A stretch of 64,000 nucleotides of DNA from NCBI RefSeq assembly GCF_902499115.1, contig NZ_CABVPN010000004.1, positions 62,001 through 126,000 of the forward strand, given 5' to 3'. Under the pieces are notes generated by a model, which was not told the origin of the DNA, made no database searches, and was given only the letters and a program-made list of their open reading frames with translations. Within the stretch, counting starts at the first letter, position 1, and each line of letters starts with the position of its first letter. Below are positions 26,613 through 35,476 of the stretch, one piece after another. This stretch comes from Burkholderia diffusa. GTDB lineage: Bacteria; Pseudomonadota; Gammaproteobacteria; Burkholderiales; Burkholderiaceae. Both the position numbers and the translations under genes were made by a program.

Positions 26613-27547
26613 GCGGGCTTCCTCGCATGCGCGCGGATCGCATCGAGGGTGATGCGGCGCGCAGCGCGCCCGTTGCCGTCGTCGACCGGCAAGGCGTCCG
26701 CTCCGCGCCACAGCAGCTCGGACACCGCGTCGCGCAGCGTGCGCGTCGCGGCGATCGGTTCGCCGTCGGCATGGCCGGGTTCGGCCACCGCGTCGATCGG
26801 CGTCAGCGCGAGCAGGCGCAGCGGCCGGTCGACGCCGGCGACGAGCTGCTCGACGACACCCGCGGCCGGCTTGCCGAGAATCTCGGCCGGCGGCGCGACC
26901 TGCAGCAGCCGTCCGCCGTCCATCACCGCGATCGTGTCGCCGAGCTTCAGCGCTTCCTCGATATCGTGCGTGACGATCACGACCGTGATGCCGAGGCGGC
27001 GCTGCAGCGCGTACAGGTCGTCCTGCGCCTTGTTGCGGATGATCGGATCGAGCGCGCCGAACGGCTCGTCCATCAGCAGCATCGCGGGCTCGGCCGCGAG
27101 CGCACGCGCGACGCCGACGCGCTGCTGCTGGCCGCCCGACAGTTCATGCGGCAGCTTGTCCGCGAACTCGGACGGAGCAAGATGAAACAGGTCGAGCAGT
27201 TCGCGCACGCGCGCGTCGATGCGCTCGGCCGGCCAGCCGAGCAGGCGCGGCACGGTCGCGATGTTGCGCGCGACGCTCCAGTGCGGAAACAGGCCGTGCC
27301 CCTGGATCACGTAGCCAATGCGCCGCCGCAACTGCTCGGGCGGCACGCTCGCGGTGTCGACGCCGTCGATGCGGATCGTGCCGGCGGTCGGCGCGATCAG
27401 CCGGTTGATCATCCGCAGCAGCGTCGACTTGCCGCTGCCCGATGCGCCGACGAGCGCGGTGATCGTGCCTTGCTTCATCGTCAGCGATACGTCGTCGACG
27501 GCGACGACGTCGCCGAAGCGTTTGCCGATGCGTTCGATCTCGATCAT
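26609..27547 (-). CDS. osmoprotectant ABC transporter ATP-binding protein (OpuCA type)
   Basis: 312-residue ABC ATPase: Walker A 'GASGSGKST' at 34-42, signature 'LSGGQ' at 136-140, Walker B 'LLMDE' at 157-161, switch His in 'IVTHDIEEALKLGD'. The C-terminal 70 residues correspond to a reduced CBS-like region; such domains sense ionic strength in OpuA/OpuC. It overlaps both neighbouring permease genes by four bases. Substrate is inferred from the family and from the betaine-catabolic genes at 14-23 kb and 49-53 kb. Confidence 0.9.
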   Translation of the reverse strand: MIEIERIGKRFGDVVAVDDVSLTMKQGTITALVGASGSGKSTLLRMINRLIAPTAGTIRIDGVDTASVPPEQLRRRIGYVIQGHGLFPHWSVARNIATVPRLLGWPAERIDARVRELLDLFHLAPSEFADKLPHELSGGQQQRVGVARALAAEPAMLLMDEPFGALDPIIRNKAQDDLYALQRRLGITVVIVTHDIEEALKLGDTIAVMDGGRLLQVAPPAEILGKPAAGVVEQLVAGVDRPLRLLALTPIDAVAEPGHADGEPIAATRTLRDAVSELLWRGADALPVDDGNGRAARRITLDAIRAHARKPA

Positions 27548-28722
27548 GCGGTACGTCCCTTCGCAAGCGTGGTCGCGGCTTCGAACACGACGGCGGCCGC
27601 CAGTGCGAGCGCGATCGTCGGGATCGCGCCGAGCAGTACGAGATCGGCGGCCGATTGCCCGATCCCCTGGAAGATGAAGGTACCGAAACCGCCGCCGCCG
27701 ATCAGCGCGGCGACCGCGGTCAGCCCGATGTTCTGCACGAGCACGATGCGCACGCCGCTCAGAATCACCGGCAATGCGAGCACGAGATCGACGCGCAGCA
27801 GCCGCTGCGCGCGCGTCATGCCCATCGCGCGAGCCGCTTCGGTCACATGCGGCGGCACCTGCTCGAGCCCGACCACGACGCTCGACGCGATCGGCAGCAG
27901 CGAGTAGAGAAACAGCGCGAGCACGGCCGGCGCGACACCGATCCCGCGGATGCCGAGCGCGGCCGCGAGCGGCACGTGCGCGGCGAGCAGGCCGAGCGGT
28001 GCCATCATCAGCCCGTACATCGCGATACTCGGGATCGTCTGCACGATATTGAGCACCGGCATCACGACGGTGCGCACCGGTGCGACCCGCGCACACGCGA
28101 TGCCGAGCGGCAGGCCCGCGACAAGCGCGGCCGCGACCGATCCGCCCGCGAGCGACACGTGCCGGATTGCTTCGCGCCAGAAGTCGTCGCTGCGCACCGC
28201 GTATTCGCGCATCACGGACAGGCCGTCCCACCAGCCGGTCGCAAGCGGTACCGATATCGCCGCGATAGCGACGACGAGTGCGACGAGGCGGCGCCACGGG
28301 CCGAATGCGAGCCGCGCGAGTGCGTCGGCGACCAGCACCGCCCAGGCGAACAGCAACAGCCAGACGCCTGCCGCGGGCGACACGCGCGCGAGCACGTCGT
28401 CGGGTGCGACGACGTGCGTCGCCGCGGCGCCGACCGCGTAGGCGAGCGTCGCGAGCCATGTGCAGCCCGCCGCGAGCCGCCATGCGGGGCGGCTCGCCGT
28501 CATCGCCCACAACGCGCCGACGACCCACAACGCGGCGAGCACGGCCCCCTGCATCGCGGGCAGCGCGGCGAACGCCGACAGCCCCGTGCCGGCCGCGATC
28601 CGGTTCGGCCGAAGCACCATGAACGGCATGCCGAACACCGCGACGATCGTCAGGACACCGATCAGGATGCCGACTTTATCCAGCGCGATGCGTCGCGCGG
28701 ACGCCACCGCGCGACCCGTCAC
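27544..28722 (-). CDS. osmoprotectant ABC transporter permease, long form (OpuCD/OsmY type)
   Basis: 392-residue permease. The C-terminal 200 residues are the transport domain ('VGLEQVPPHVTEAARAMGM', 'GGGGFGTFIFQGIG'). The N-terminal 190 residues add about four extra TM helices, as in YehY-type permeases. No ATG fits; the start is GTG 28722, which overlaps the stop of the binding-protein gene as GTGA, and gives MTGRAVASARRIAL. It pairs with the shorter permease at 25848 to form the membrane channel. Confidence 0.85.
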   Translation of the reverse strand: MTGRAVASARRIALDKVGILIGVLTIVAVFGMPFMVLRPNRIAAGTGLSAFAALPAMQGAVLAALWVVGALWAMTASRPAWRLAAGCTWLATLAYAVGAAATHVVAPDDVLARVSPAAGVWLLLFAWAVLVADALARLAFGPWRRLVALVVAIAAISVPLATGWWDGLSVMREYAVRSDDFWREAIRHVSLAGGSVAAALVAGLPLGIACARVAPVRTVVMPVLNIVQTIPSIAMYGLMMAPLGLLAAHVPLAAALGIRGIGVAPAVLALFLYSLLPIASSVVVGLEQVPPHVTEAARAMGMTRAQRLLRVDLVLALPVILSGVRIVLVQNIGLTAVAALIGGGGFGTFIFQGIGQSAADLVLLGAIPTIALALAAAVVFEAATTLAKGRTA

Positions 28723-29642
28723 TTGACGAAGCCTTTCGACTTCAGGTAGCTCTTTGCCACGCCGGCGGCCGGTTCGCCGTTGATCTGGATGCGCGCGTTT
28801 AGCATTTGCAGCGTCTTCAGGTCGAGGCTTGCGAACACCGGCTTCAGGTACTCGGCGATTTGCGGATGTGCTTTGAGCACGACTTCGCGAATCACCGGCG
28901 TCGGCGCATAGACGGGCTGCACGTGCTTGTCGTCGTCGAGCACGACGAGGCCGCTCGATGCGATCCCGCCGTCGGTGCCGTACACCATCGCCGCGTTCAC
29001 GCCGTCGGTCTGGTTCGCGGCGGCCTTGATCGTCGCGGCCGTGTCGCCGCCCGACAGCACGACGAGCTGATCCGGTTTCAGCTTGAAGCCGTAGGCCTTC
29101 TCGAACGACGGCAGCGCGGACGCGCTGTTCACGAATTCGGCCGACGCCGCGAGCTTCAGCTTGCCGCCACCCGCGATCCACTTGCCGAAATCCGAGAAAG
29201 TCTTCAGGTGCTGCGCTTGCGCGACCGGCGCGAGCACGGCGACGCCCCACGTGTTGTTCGCGGGCGCCGGCGCGAGCCAGACGAGATGGTTGGCGGCATA
29301 GTCGAGCTTCTTCGCGGTGTCGTAGCCCTGGCTCGCGTTCTTCCAGAGGGGATCGTCGGCCTTGTTGAAGAAGAACGCGGCGTTGCCCGTGTATTCGGGG
29401 TAGATGTCGATCTCGCCGCTCGTGAGCGCCTTGCGCACGATCGGCGTCGTGCCGAGCGCGATCTTTTCGGTGACGGGGATGCCATGGGACTTCAGCACCT
29501 GTGCGATGACGTTGCCGAGCAGGTTGCCTTCGGTGTCGATCTTCGACGACACCACGACGGGCGTGTCGGCGTGCGCGCCGGGTGCCACGACAGCGGCGGC
29601 GAACGCGAGGCCCAGGATTCGGGCGGGCAGGGCGAGCTTCAT
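28719..29642 (-). CDS. osmoprotectant ABC transporter substrate-binding protein (OpuCC/OsmX type)
   Basis: 307-residue periplasmic protein with signal peptide residues 1-25 (ends AHAD) and an OpuAC-like fold: 'VVVSSKIDTEGNLLGNVIAQVL', 'SGEIDIYPEYTGNAAFFF' and 'VLDDDKHVQPVYAPTPVIRE' are characteristic of glycine betaine/choline/carnitine binders. First gene of the importer operon and divergent from the hydroxyacid dehydrogenase gene (168 bases). ATG 29642 is preferred to ATG 29651 because the latter leaves only one or two bases after GGAGA. Confidence 0.88.
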   Translation of the reverse strand: MKLALPARILGLAFAAAVVAPGAHADTPVVVSSKIDTEGNLLGNVIAQVLKSHGIPVTEKIALGTTPIVRKALTSGEIDIYPEYTGNAAFFFNKADDPLWKNASQGYDTAKKLDYAANHLVWLAPAPANNTWGVAVLAPVAQAQHLKTFSDFGKWIAGGGKLKLAASAEFVNSASALPSFEKAYGFKLKPDQLVVLSGGDTAATIKAAANQTDGVNAAMVYGTDGGIASSGLVVLDDDKHVQPVYAPTPVIREVVLKAHPQIAEYLKPVFASLDLKTLQMLNARIQINGEPAAGVAKSYLKSKGFVK

Positions 29643-29810
29643 CGGGGCCATTCTCCAGAACGGGGACGTACGCCGAAAGTTACTTGACTGAGTCGGCTTT
29701 GGCAAACCATGTGCGGCGGCACGTCCACAGCGCGCGTGGGGATAACCCGCGCGCGTCACGCGCCGTTGTTAAACTGGAACGCATTCCCCCGCCTGCGGAC
29801 ATTTGCTGAC

Positions 29811-30740
29811 ATGAAGCCTGAGCTGCTGGTCCTTATCGCGCTGCGCGGCGACGCGCACCGCCAGATCGCCGCGTCGTACGACGTCCATCATGCACCGCTC
29901 GCCGATGAACGCGAGCGCGCGATCGCCGAACACGGCAGCACGATCCGCGCGGTGTTGACCAACGGCAGCACGGGCCTGACTGCCGCCGAAATCGATCGTC
30001 TGCCGCAGCTCACGTTCGTCAGCGCGCTCGGCGCGGGCTACGAGCACATCGATGTCGCGCATGCGAAGGCGCGCGGCATCACCGTGGTGACAGGCGCGGG
30101 CACCAACGACGATTGCGTCGCCGATCATGCGTTCGCGCTGCTGCTGGCGGCCGTGCGCAACGTCGTGCAACTCGATGCGAACACCCGCGCCGGCGTATGG
30201 CGCGACGCGCTGCCGATGCCGCCGAACGTGTCGGGCAAGAAGCTCGGTATCGTCGGGCTCGGCAAGATCGGCGAGAAGTGTGCGCGGCGCGCGGCCGGCT
30301 TCGACATCGAGATCGGTTATCACAACCGTTCCGCGAAGGATGTTCCGTATCGCTATTTCGATCGTGTCGAGGCGCTCGCGCAATGGGCCGATTTCCTGAT
30401 CGTCGCGACGCCGGGCGGCGCGGGCACGCATCATCTGATCGACCGCACGGTGCTCGACGCGCTCGGCCCGGGCGGGTTTCTCGTCAACGTGTCGCGCGGC
30501 AGCGTTGTCGATACCGCTGCGTTGGCAGATGCGCTGCGCGAACGGCGCATCTCGGGCGCCGGGCTCGACGTGTACGAAGGCGAGCCGGAGCCGCCGCGCG
30601 CGCTCACGGCGCTCGACAATATCGTGCTGACGCCGCACATGGGCGGCTGGTCGCCGGAGGCGCTCGATCGTTCGGTCCAGCAGTTTCTCGACAACGCCGC
30701 GCGGCATTTCGCGGGAGAGCCGGTGCTGACGCCGGTGTGA
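29811..30740 (+). CDS. D-2-hydroxyacid dehydrogenase (glyoxylate/hydroxypyruvate reductase-like)
   Basis: 309-residue NAD(P)-dependent D-isomer 2-hydroxyacid dehydrogenase. Rossmann motif 'LGIVGLGKIGEKCA' (about 145-158), catalytic Arg in 'VNVSRGSVVD', Glu in 'YEGEPEPP' and His in 'LTPHMGGWSPEA' are all present. It is most like GhrB/GyaR-type enzymes reducing glyoxylate and hydroxypyruvate. The opening 'ELLVLIALRGDAHRQIAASYDVHHAP' fits members of this Burkholderia group. The ribosome site before ATG 29811 is weak. Confidence 0.9.
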   Translation: MKPELLVLIALRGDAHRQIAASYDVHHAPLADERERAIAEHGSTIRAVLTNGSTGLTAAEIDRLPQLTFVSALGAGYEHIDVAHAKARGITVVTGAGTNDDCVADHAFALLLAAVRNVVQLDANTRAGVWRDALPMPPNVSGKKLGIVGLGKIGEKCARRAAGFDIEIGYHNRSAKDVPYRYFDRVEALAQWADFLIVATPGGAGTHHLIDRTVLDALGPGGFLVNVSRGSVVDTAALADALRERRISGAGLDVYEGEPEPPRALTALDNIVLTPHMGGWSPEALDRSVQQFLDNAARHFAGEPVLTPV

Positions 30741-30819
30741 GCGGTGCCGCCGCCGCGCGCGGAAGGGATGAAGGACGCACCGGCACGAAGATGAACCGGC
30801 CCGCCAGGACGAGAGAACC

Positions 30820-31218
30820 TTGCGTCGTGGCCGCGAATGCAGCGCCGAAATATCGATCCTGCTGAAATGGCATTTCACTCCATCAAGTCCGGCTATCGGC
30901 CTGACGCGCATCGCGCTGACGGACGACGAGCGGGCCGGGCGCGAGCTCGTCGTCGAATGGATGCGAGACCTTGACCTCGACGTTCAGGTCGATCGGATCG
31001 GCAACATTTTGGGCACGTTGCGTTCCGCCTCCGGCGACGGCAGCGAGCGGCCGCTGATGATGGGCTCGCACATCGACACCGTGACCAACGCTGGCGCACT
31101 CGACGGCTGCTACGGCGTGCTCGCCGGCCTCGCCGTCGAGCGAGCCTTTCGTCGTGCGGGGCGTCGCATGGCTGACGCGATCGCGTGGCCGACGAAGAAC
31201 GGCGCCGTGCGACGGTGA
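30820..31218 (+). pseudogene. remnant of an N-carbamoyl amino acid hydrolase/hydantoinase-carbamoylase amidase (M20)
   Basis: About 110 residues match the N-terminal part of the M20 carbamoylase/allantoate amidohydrolase family: 'GLTRIALTDDERAGRELVVEWMRDLDLDVQVDRIGNILG' spans residues about 27-65, then metal-binding His/Asp in 'MMGSHIDTVTNAGALDGCYGVLAGLAV'. Normal members have about 410 residues, with a second metal Glu pair (EEG) that is replaced here by 'TKNGAVRR' followed by a stop. No continuation is visible in other frames before the convergent gene ends at 31324. It also lacks a normal start. I therefore call it a decayed relic. Confidence 0.75.
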
Positions 31219-31260
31219 AGCATCGTCGCGCGGCGCCTTCGATGCGTGTCACCCGGCGTC

Positions 31261-31294
31261 ATGCGCATGCGATCGCGCCCGATCGCATGCGCGT
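31261..31294. repeat. long perfect inverted repeat between convergent genes
   Basis: GCGCATGCGATCG (31263-31275) and CGATCGCATGCGC (31280-31292) form a perfect 13-bp stem with a CGCC loop; one wobble and one A-T pair extend it to 15 bp. It lies between the amidase remnant and the end of the S15 lipoprotein gene. There is no T-run on either side, so it is not a standard intrinsic terminator. Confidence 0.6.
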
Positions 31295-31323
31295 GGCGGT
31301 CAGTCGTGCCAGACCGCGCCGGC

Positions 31324-33270
31324 TCAGGACGAAACCAGCGGCACCGTCACGGACGTGCCTGCCGGATCGAGCGCGAGACCCGTGCCCGGCGTCGGCCGCA
31401 GTGTCGCCTCGTTGTCGCTCGACAGCACGACGAGGCCGAGCTTGTGACCCGCTGCGAGCATGTAGTCGCGCGGCATGAACGTCAGCTTCAGGTCATACGG
31501 CATCCCCGGGAGTACGGGCTGCGAGAACCAGTCCGACACGCGATTGCGCGGATCGGTCCATGCCCGCGTGACGATCGTGGCCGACCCATCCGGTGCGCGG
31601 TCGACCAGCAGTGCCGTCACGTTCGCGACGCCGGTGAAGGTCAGCCGCACGCGTGCGGTCGCGGTGCCGGACAGGCGCGTCGCAGCCGCGAACGGCGCCG
31701 TCTCGAAGCGGCTGCGATGCTCGCCGGTCGCGGCGTTCGCCAGCGTGAGCGCGGGGATCGACGCATCGTCGGTGAAGCCCGCGAGCGGACCGCCGCTCGG
31801 CAGCCGCAACAGCGTGCCGGTGCCTGTGCCGTCACCGCCCGCGAAGTACGCGACCGGCGTGGCGTGCCGCGCGGCCCAGTCGGCTTCCTTCAGCAGCGTG
31901 CCGTCGGCCTGCTCGACCACCGCGCGCGGATCGCGTTCGACGCCGTTGTCGACGCCGATCAGGTAGCGCGTGAACCAGCGGTTCACCTCGGCAGTCCACG
32001 CATCGGCCATCGCCGGCACGCGGGTCGGGTCGGTGTGCTTCAGGCGATGCAGCCACAGTTGCGTCGGCACGCCCTGGCGCCGCATCGCCAGATACCATGA
32101 CGTCGACTGGTCGACGCGAACGTTGTCGTCGGTCAGCCCCTGTGCGACGAGTGCCGGCGCGACCGCGTGCGCGGTCGGAATGTCGCGCGCGGCCCAGAAC
32201 GGCGAATAGTCACCCGTCTTGCGGTCTTCCTGCTGCAACGCCTCGTCGATCAGGTGCGTGCAGCGCTCCGGATGCGCGTTCGTCAGGAGTGCCTTGATAT
32301 AGACGTCGACGTCCTCGCCCTGATAGCCCTCCGGCGCGCGCACGAGCCCGCCCGAGCGGTAGTAGCCGTACATGTTCGACAGGCCGGCGATCGGCACGAT
32401 CGCGTCGAGCCCGCGCGTGCGCAGGCTTGCGACCATCTTCGGCAGCGTGCCGTCGTACGACACGCCGTACATGCCGACGTGGCCCGTCGACCAGTTCGCG
32501 ACGATCGGCTTGCCGCTCGCATCCTTCGCGGCGGCATCGCGGCCGAGCCAGCGGATCACCGACGCCATCGCGACGGATTCGTCGCGCGTGAGGATCGTCG
32601 GGCAGCCGTCGGAACCGGCGGTGCCGAGCGAATCCGCATAGACGATCGTGAAGCCGCGCGGAATGAAGTAGCCCTCGATCCACGAACGGCCGGCCGCGGC
32701 CGCCTCGAGCTGCTGCAGCATGCGCGTCTGCGGCACCGCGGCCATGATGCGCGCCGAGGCGCCGGTGGCTGCCGCGGCCGCCGTGGCGGCCGGATGCGGG
32801 GTGCCGTCGAGTTCGACGTCGACGTCGTGGTTCGGGCTGTCGGCGAGCCCCGCATAGTACGGGCTTGCGAGCACGATGACCGGCGTGCGTGCGCCGCTGG
32901 CGGTTTCCGACGGACGCACGATGCGCACGTGAATGCGGTCGCGCGTGCCGTCGCCGTCGGAGTCGACGGGCGTGTCGACCCACGCGTTTTCCTCGATCGT
33001 GCCGCCGGATAGCGACGGCTGTACCTGACCGTTGGTGATCACCGGCTTGTAGCGCCCGCCGCTGGCCAGATTCGCGTACGGGACGCCGGACGGCGACACG
33101 CGCCCTTGTGCATTGTCACCCTGCTGATCCTGGTTTTGCCCTTGACCTTGCGCGAGCGCGGACACGCCCGCCACGCTGCCGCCGTCATCTCCGCCGCACG
33201 CGGCGAGCGTCGCGGCTGCAACGAGCGCGGGTAGCCATGCGCGGCGCGATCCTCTGAAATGAAATTGCAT
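31324..33270 (-). CDS. secreted lipoprotein of the X-Pro dipeptidyl-peptidase (S15) family
   Basis: 648-residue lipoprotein. The signal sequence ends in the lipobox 'LAAC' with Cys about residue 25, followed by GGDDGG and a Gln/Asn-rich linker (about 35-55). The S15 alpha/beta-hydrolase core has the nucleophile Ser in 'GMYGVSYDGTLP' (about 270) and a C-terminal PepX jelly-roll ('FETAPFAAATRLSGTATARVRLTF'). S15 enzymes cleave Xaa-Pro dipeptides, or hydrolyse esters such as cocaine or glutaryl-7-ACA. Surface or periplasmic anchorage suggests peptide scavenging. A candidate promoter (TTGACA on the minus strand near 33680) lies far upstream. Confidence 0.88.
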   Translation of the reverse strand: MQFHFRGSRRAWLPALVAAATLAACGGDDGGSVAGVSALAQGQGQNQDQQGDNAQGRVSPSGVPYANLASGGRYKPVITNGQVQPSLSGGTIEENAWVDTPVDSDGDGTRDRIHVRIVRPSETASGARTPVIVLASPYYAGLADSPNHDVDVELDGTPHPAATAAAAATGASARIMAAVPQTRMLQQLEAAAAGRSWIEGYFIPRGFTIVYADSLGTAGSDGCPTILTRDESVAMASVIRWLGRDAAAKDASGKPIVANWSTGHVGMYGVSYDGTLPKMVASLRTRGLDAIVPIAGLSNMYGYYRSGGLVRAPEGYQGEDVDVYIKALLTNAHPERCTHLIDEALQQEDRKTGDYSPFWAARDIPTAHAVAPALVAQGLTDDNVRVDQSTSWYLAMRRQGVPTQLWLHRLKHTDPTRVPAMADAWTAEVNRWFTRYLIGVDNGVERDPRAVVEQADGTLLKEADWAARHATPVAYFAGGDGTGTGTLLRLPSGGPLAGFTDDASIPALTLANAATGEHRSRFETAPFAAATRLSGTATARVRLTFTGVANVTALLVDRAPDGSATIVTRAWTDPRNRVSDWFSQPVLPGMPYDLKLTFMPRDYMLAAGHKLGLVVLSSDNEATLRPTPGTGLALDPAGTSVTVPLVSS

Positions 33271-33872
33271 TGCCGACCTCGTTCTTTTGATTGTGTGGAT
33301 ACGACCGTTCCGCGATACGCCCCCTGCGGGCCGGGCCGATTACTGCATGCAACGAAAAGGAAACCGCACCATCGGGACATCACCGACGACATGCGCCGGC
33401 CGGAAAGCCGTGACTTCGGCCTGCATGTCATACAGGACTGCAAAGTAAATGTGCGCATGCCGCGCGTCCTTCCAGGTGAGGCGGAACGACATCATTCGAT
33501 GAGACGGGGATGTTGCGAGCTGCGGTGCTGCGCTGCGGAAAAACACGACGCGATGCGCGTGCGGCGACGGAATGAAACGGATTGGCGGTTTCGGCCGCGC
33601 CACGCATCGTGATGGCTTGCCGGTTCGCGTTTGCTTTCCGGAAGCTTGCGCAAAAGTTATCTCAGTGAAAACGGCGTGTCAAACTTTTTTAACTGTGAGT
33701 AAAAAATATTTGAGGCGTCGTCGATGCGGGGCGCGTGGTGTGCTGGCGGCGCGTCTGCCGCCGCTTCGCGCCGCGTCGTCCAATGCAAAACGGGCGATGA
33801 CGAATCGTGTTCGCCATCGCCCGCTCGCTGGATGCTTTCAGTCTTGCATCCATTCATGAACGCCTGTGAGGG
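33271..33872. other. 602-base gap without a supported gene
   Basis: This stretch lies between the start of the S15 lipoprotein gene and the end of the HTH gene, both leftward. It holds the HTH gene's terminator (33787-33822), an AT-rich patch at 33655-33720 with a minus-strand TTGACA that may belong to the S15 promoter, and otherwise nothing I can support. Short open frames here lack ribosome sites and family resemblance. Confidence 0.6.
33787..33822 (-). terminator. terminator of the HTH regulator gene
   Basis: On the minus strand GGGCGATG-x-CGAA pairs with TTCG-x-CATCGCCC (arms 33792-33804 and 33810-33822, one A-C mismatch) and is followed by TTTTGC. It begins about 50 bases after the stop of the gene at 33873. 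The T-run is on the minus strand only. Confidence 0.8.
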
Positions 33873-34211
33873 TCAGCCGTCGTCGGCCTTCGCCTGCAGA
33901 TCCTTCAACCCCTGAATCACGACCAGCAGCGCCCGCCCGTGCTCGTCGGAGCCGTCCCACGCGTCGACGATCGCGTCGCGCAGCAGGTCGTTGTACCGGC
34001 GGCGCGCCGGGCCGGTATCGACGCCGTAGAAACTGCATAGCTTATTGAATGGCGCGCTACGTCGCAGCCGATGCCCGTTCGACAGCCGAAGGCGCGACAC
34101 GGTCGGCTGGCTGACGCCGGAAAGCCTTGCAATTTCGCTGGACGAGCGCGTGTCCGCCATCAGACGGCGCAACAGGTCTTGTACAGGAAAATCGTGGTCC
34201 GGGGCTTCCAT
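33873..34211 (-). CDS. small HTH DNA-binding regulator (Xre/Cro type)
   Basis: 112-residue protein with a helix-turn-helix near residues 22-45 ('SSSEIARLSGVSQPTVSRLRLSNG'). The rest is helical and ends 'VVIQGLKDLQAKADDG'. A near-consensus promoter ends exactly at ATG 34211: TTCAAC, 17 bases, TATAAT, then seven bases. The message is thus probably leaderless. ATG 34220 lies inside the -10 box and cannot be used. It is divergent from the unknown gene at 34290 and is a natural candidate to control both. Family beyond HTH is not recognised. Confidence 0.8.
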   Translation of the reverse strand: MEAPDHDFPVQDLLRRLMADTRSSSEIARLSGVSQPTVSRLRLSNGHRLRRSAPFNKLCSFYGVDTGPARRRYNDLLRDAIVDAWDGSDEHGRALLVVIQGLKDLQAKADDG

Positions 34212-34218
34212 GCGATGC

Positions 34219-34247
34219 ATTATACCTATACAGTTACGGTTGTTGAA
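34219..34247 (-). promoter_or_regulatory. sigma-70 promoter of the HTH gene, predicted leaderless
   Basis: On the minus strand: -35 TTCAAC (34242-34247), 17-base spacer, -10 TATAAT (34219-34224). The expected start of transcription coincides with the A of ATG 34211. The spacer also contains TGTATAGGTATAAT, whose partial repetition of TATA could be an operator for the HTH protein. Confidence 0.7.
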
Positions 34248-34289
34248 TGGGCTTGCTGTCACCAGCGAGGCTGTATCCCGAGAAAGTTG

Positions 34290-35195
34290 ATGACACTGAA
34301 ACACCTCCCTCCCACGTTCTGCTGGACGAAGATCGGTACCGAGTCCGGCGAGGAACTGCCGACCGTCGTGCTCCGCAAGGAATGGGAGCGCCGGCTCGGG
34401 GGCGGGCGTTTTCTGTGGGGGATCAACCAGCCGCTCGGCAGCAGCGCGCAAGTCGCCGCGCATCGCACGGGTTCGCTGCTCGCACTGTTTTCGCCGGTCG
34501 CGTCGCGCACGCGGCCCGGCGAGCGCAGGCGCGAGGACGCGCTGCTGTGGAATGCATGGGTCGACGCAAGCGGCCAGGTGCGGCCGCTGCCGGCGCACAC
34601 CTTCATCGCGAGCCGCTCGACGCTGCCGTCGGGCCGGCGCCGCGAACAGCACTACGCACTCGTCTGCGCATCGTCCACCGCACTTACAGTCGGCACGCAA
34701 CTGCGCGTGTTCCCCGACCACCTGCGCAGCGTGAGCACGGGCAAGCCGCTCGGCGTCGCGCAGGGCGCGGCCGTGGTCGATTGCATCGGGCGCGCGAAGG
34801 AGCAAACTGGCAAGAGCTATCCGCTTGCGCTGTCGGTCGAACTCGAAGCACCGTATTTCGTGCGACTCGCGCAGCCGTGCGTGCTGAAGGCGCGCGATCT
34901 CGCCGAGGTGAACAAGGCGACGCGCGCCGGCGATTTCGATCGCTTCGTCGAACTGGTCGCGCGCTTGCGCGGCCGTTCGCCGACGGATGCCGTGCGTGGC
35001 GTCACGCGCGACCTGTTCGACGTGCCGCCGATCGAAACGGCGGCCGCCTACGTCGCGCCAACGCACGTCGCGCGACTGCGCAGCCGGCCCACGGCCGAGC
35101 ATCCGAGCGGGCTCACCGGCGATCTGTTCGATCTGTCGCCCGGCGAAGCGGCCGCGTTCGGCGGTCTCGCGCATCCGCATATCGGGCGTGCATGA
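34290..35195 (+). CDS. unknown protein divergent from HTH regulator, with two C-terminal repeats
   Basis: 301-residue protein I do not recognise. No signal peptide or TM segment; probably cytoplasmic. The N-terminal 200 residues begin 'LPPTFCWTKIGTESGEELP' and include 'GGGRFLWGIN', suggesting a compact beta-rich domain. Two copies of a roughly 40-residue unit occupy the C-terminus: each begins ARLR-x-R, runs to 'GVTRDLFDVPP' (first) or 'GLTGDLFDLSP' (second), and ends in an Ala-rich stretch before x-x-R. Start ATG 34290 has a weak GAGAAAG site. The divergent HTH gene shares its 78-base promoter region, which is the layout of a regulator with its target. Confidence 0.75.
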   Translation: MTLKHLPPTFCWTKIGTESGEELPTVVLRKEWERRLGGGRFLWGINQPLGSSAQVAAHRTGSLLALFSPVASRTRPGERRREDALLWNAWVDASGQVRPLPAHTFIASRSTLPSGRRREQHYALVCASSTALTVGTQLRVFPDHLRSVSTGKPLGVAQGAAVVDCIGRAKEQTGKSYPLALSVELEAPYFVRLAQPCVLKARDLAEVNKATRAGDFDRFVELVARLRGRSPTDAVRGVTRDLFDVPPIETAAAYVAPTHVARLRSRPTAEHPSGLTGDLFDLSPGEAAAFGGLAHPHIGRA

Positions 35196-35476
35196 CGTTC
35201 GCGCCGCGCAGGTGCGGTGCGTGACGTGAAGCGGGACCGCTGAATGCGCGTGCAACGACACGCATGCGTGTGGCCGCCATCGCGGCGCGCGCAAGAATGT
35301 GTTGCAAATTCGCCGTGGCAGATCGACAAGCGTCGCGAGACAATCGCCACGAAGCGTGCTGCGCGGTGGCTCGTGCACCCGACAGGCTGCTCGCCGTCGT
35401 TCACGCCGCTGACATGCGCACCACGCACGCTGGGCGTCGGCTTGCTTCACACTGCAATCCTGAGGGAGACGTGTCG

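Noticed and set aside
33259..33612. Rightward open frame across the S15 lipoprotein promoter region
   Set aside because: Poor composition, overlaps the start of a solid gene on the other strand, and no ribosome site.
34212..34220. ATG 34220 as start of the HTH gene
   Set aside because: It lies within the TATAAT box, so it would be upstream of the transcription start.
34071..34289. Longer N-terminus for the unknown protein at 34290
   Set aside because: It would run through the HTH gene and the shared promoter; the extra residues look non-coding.
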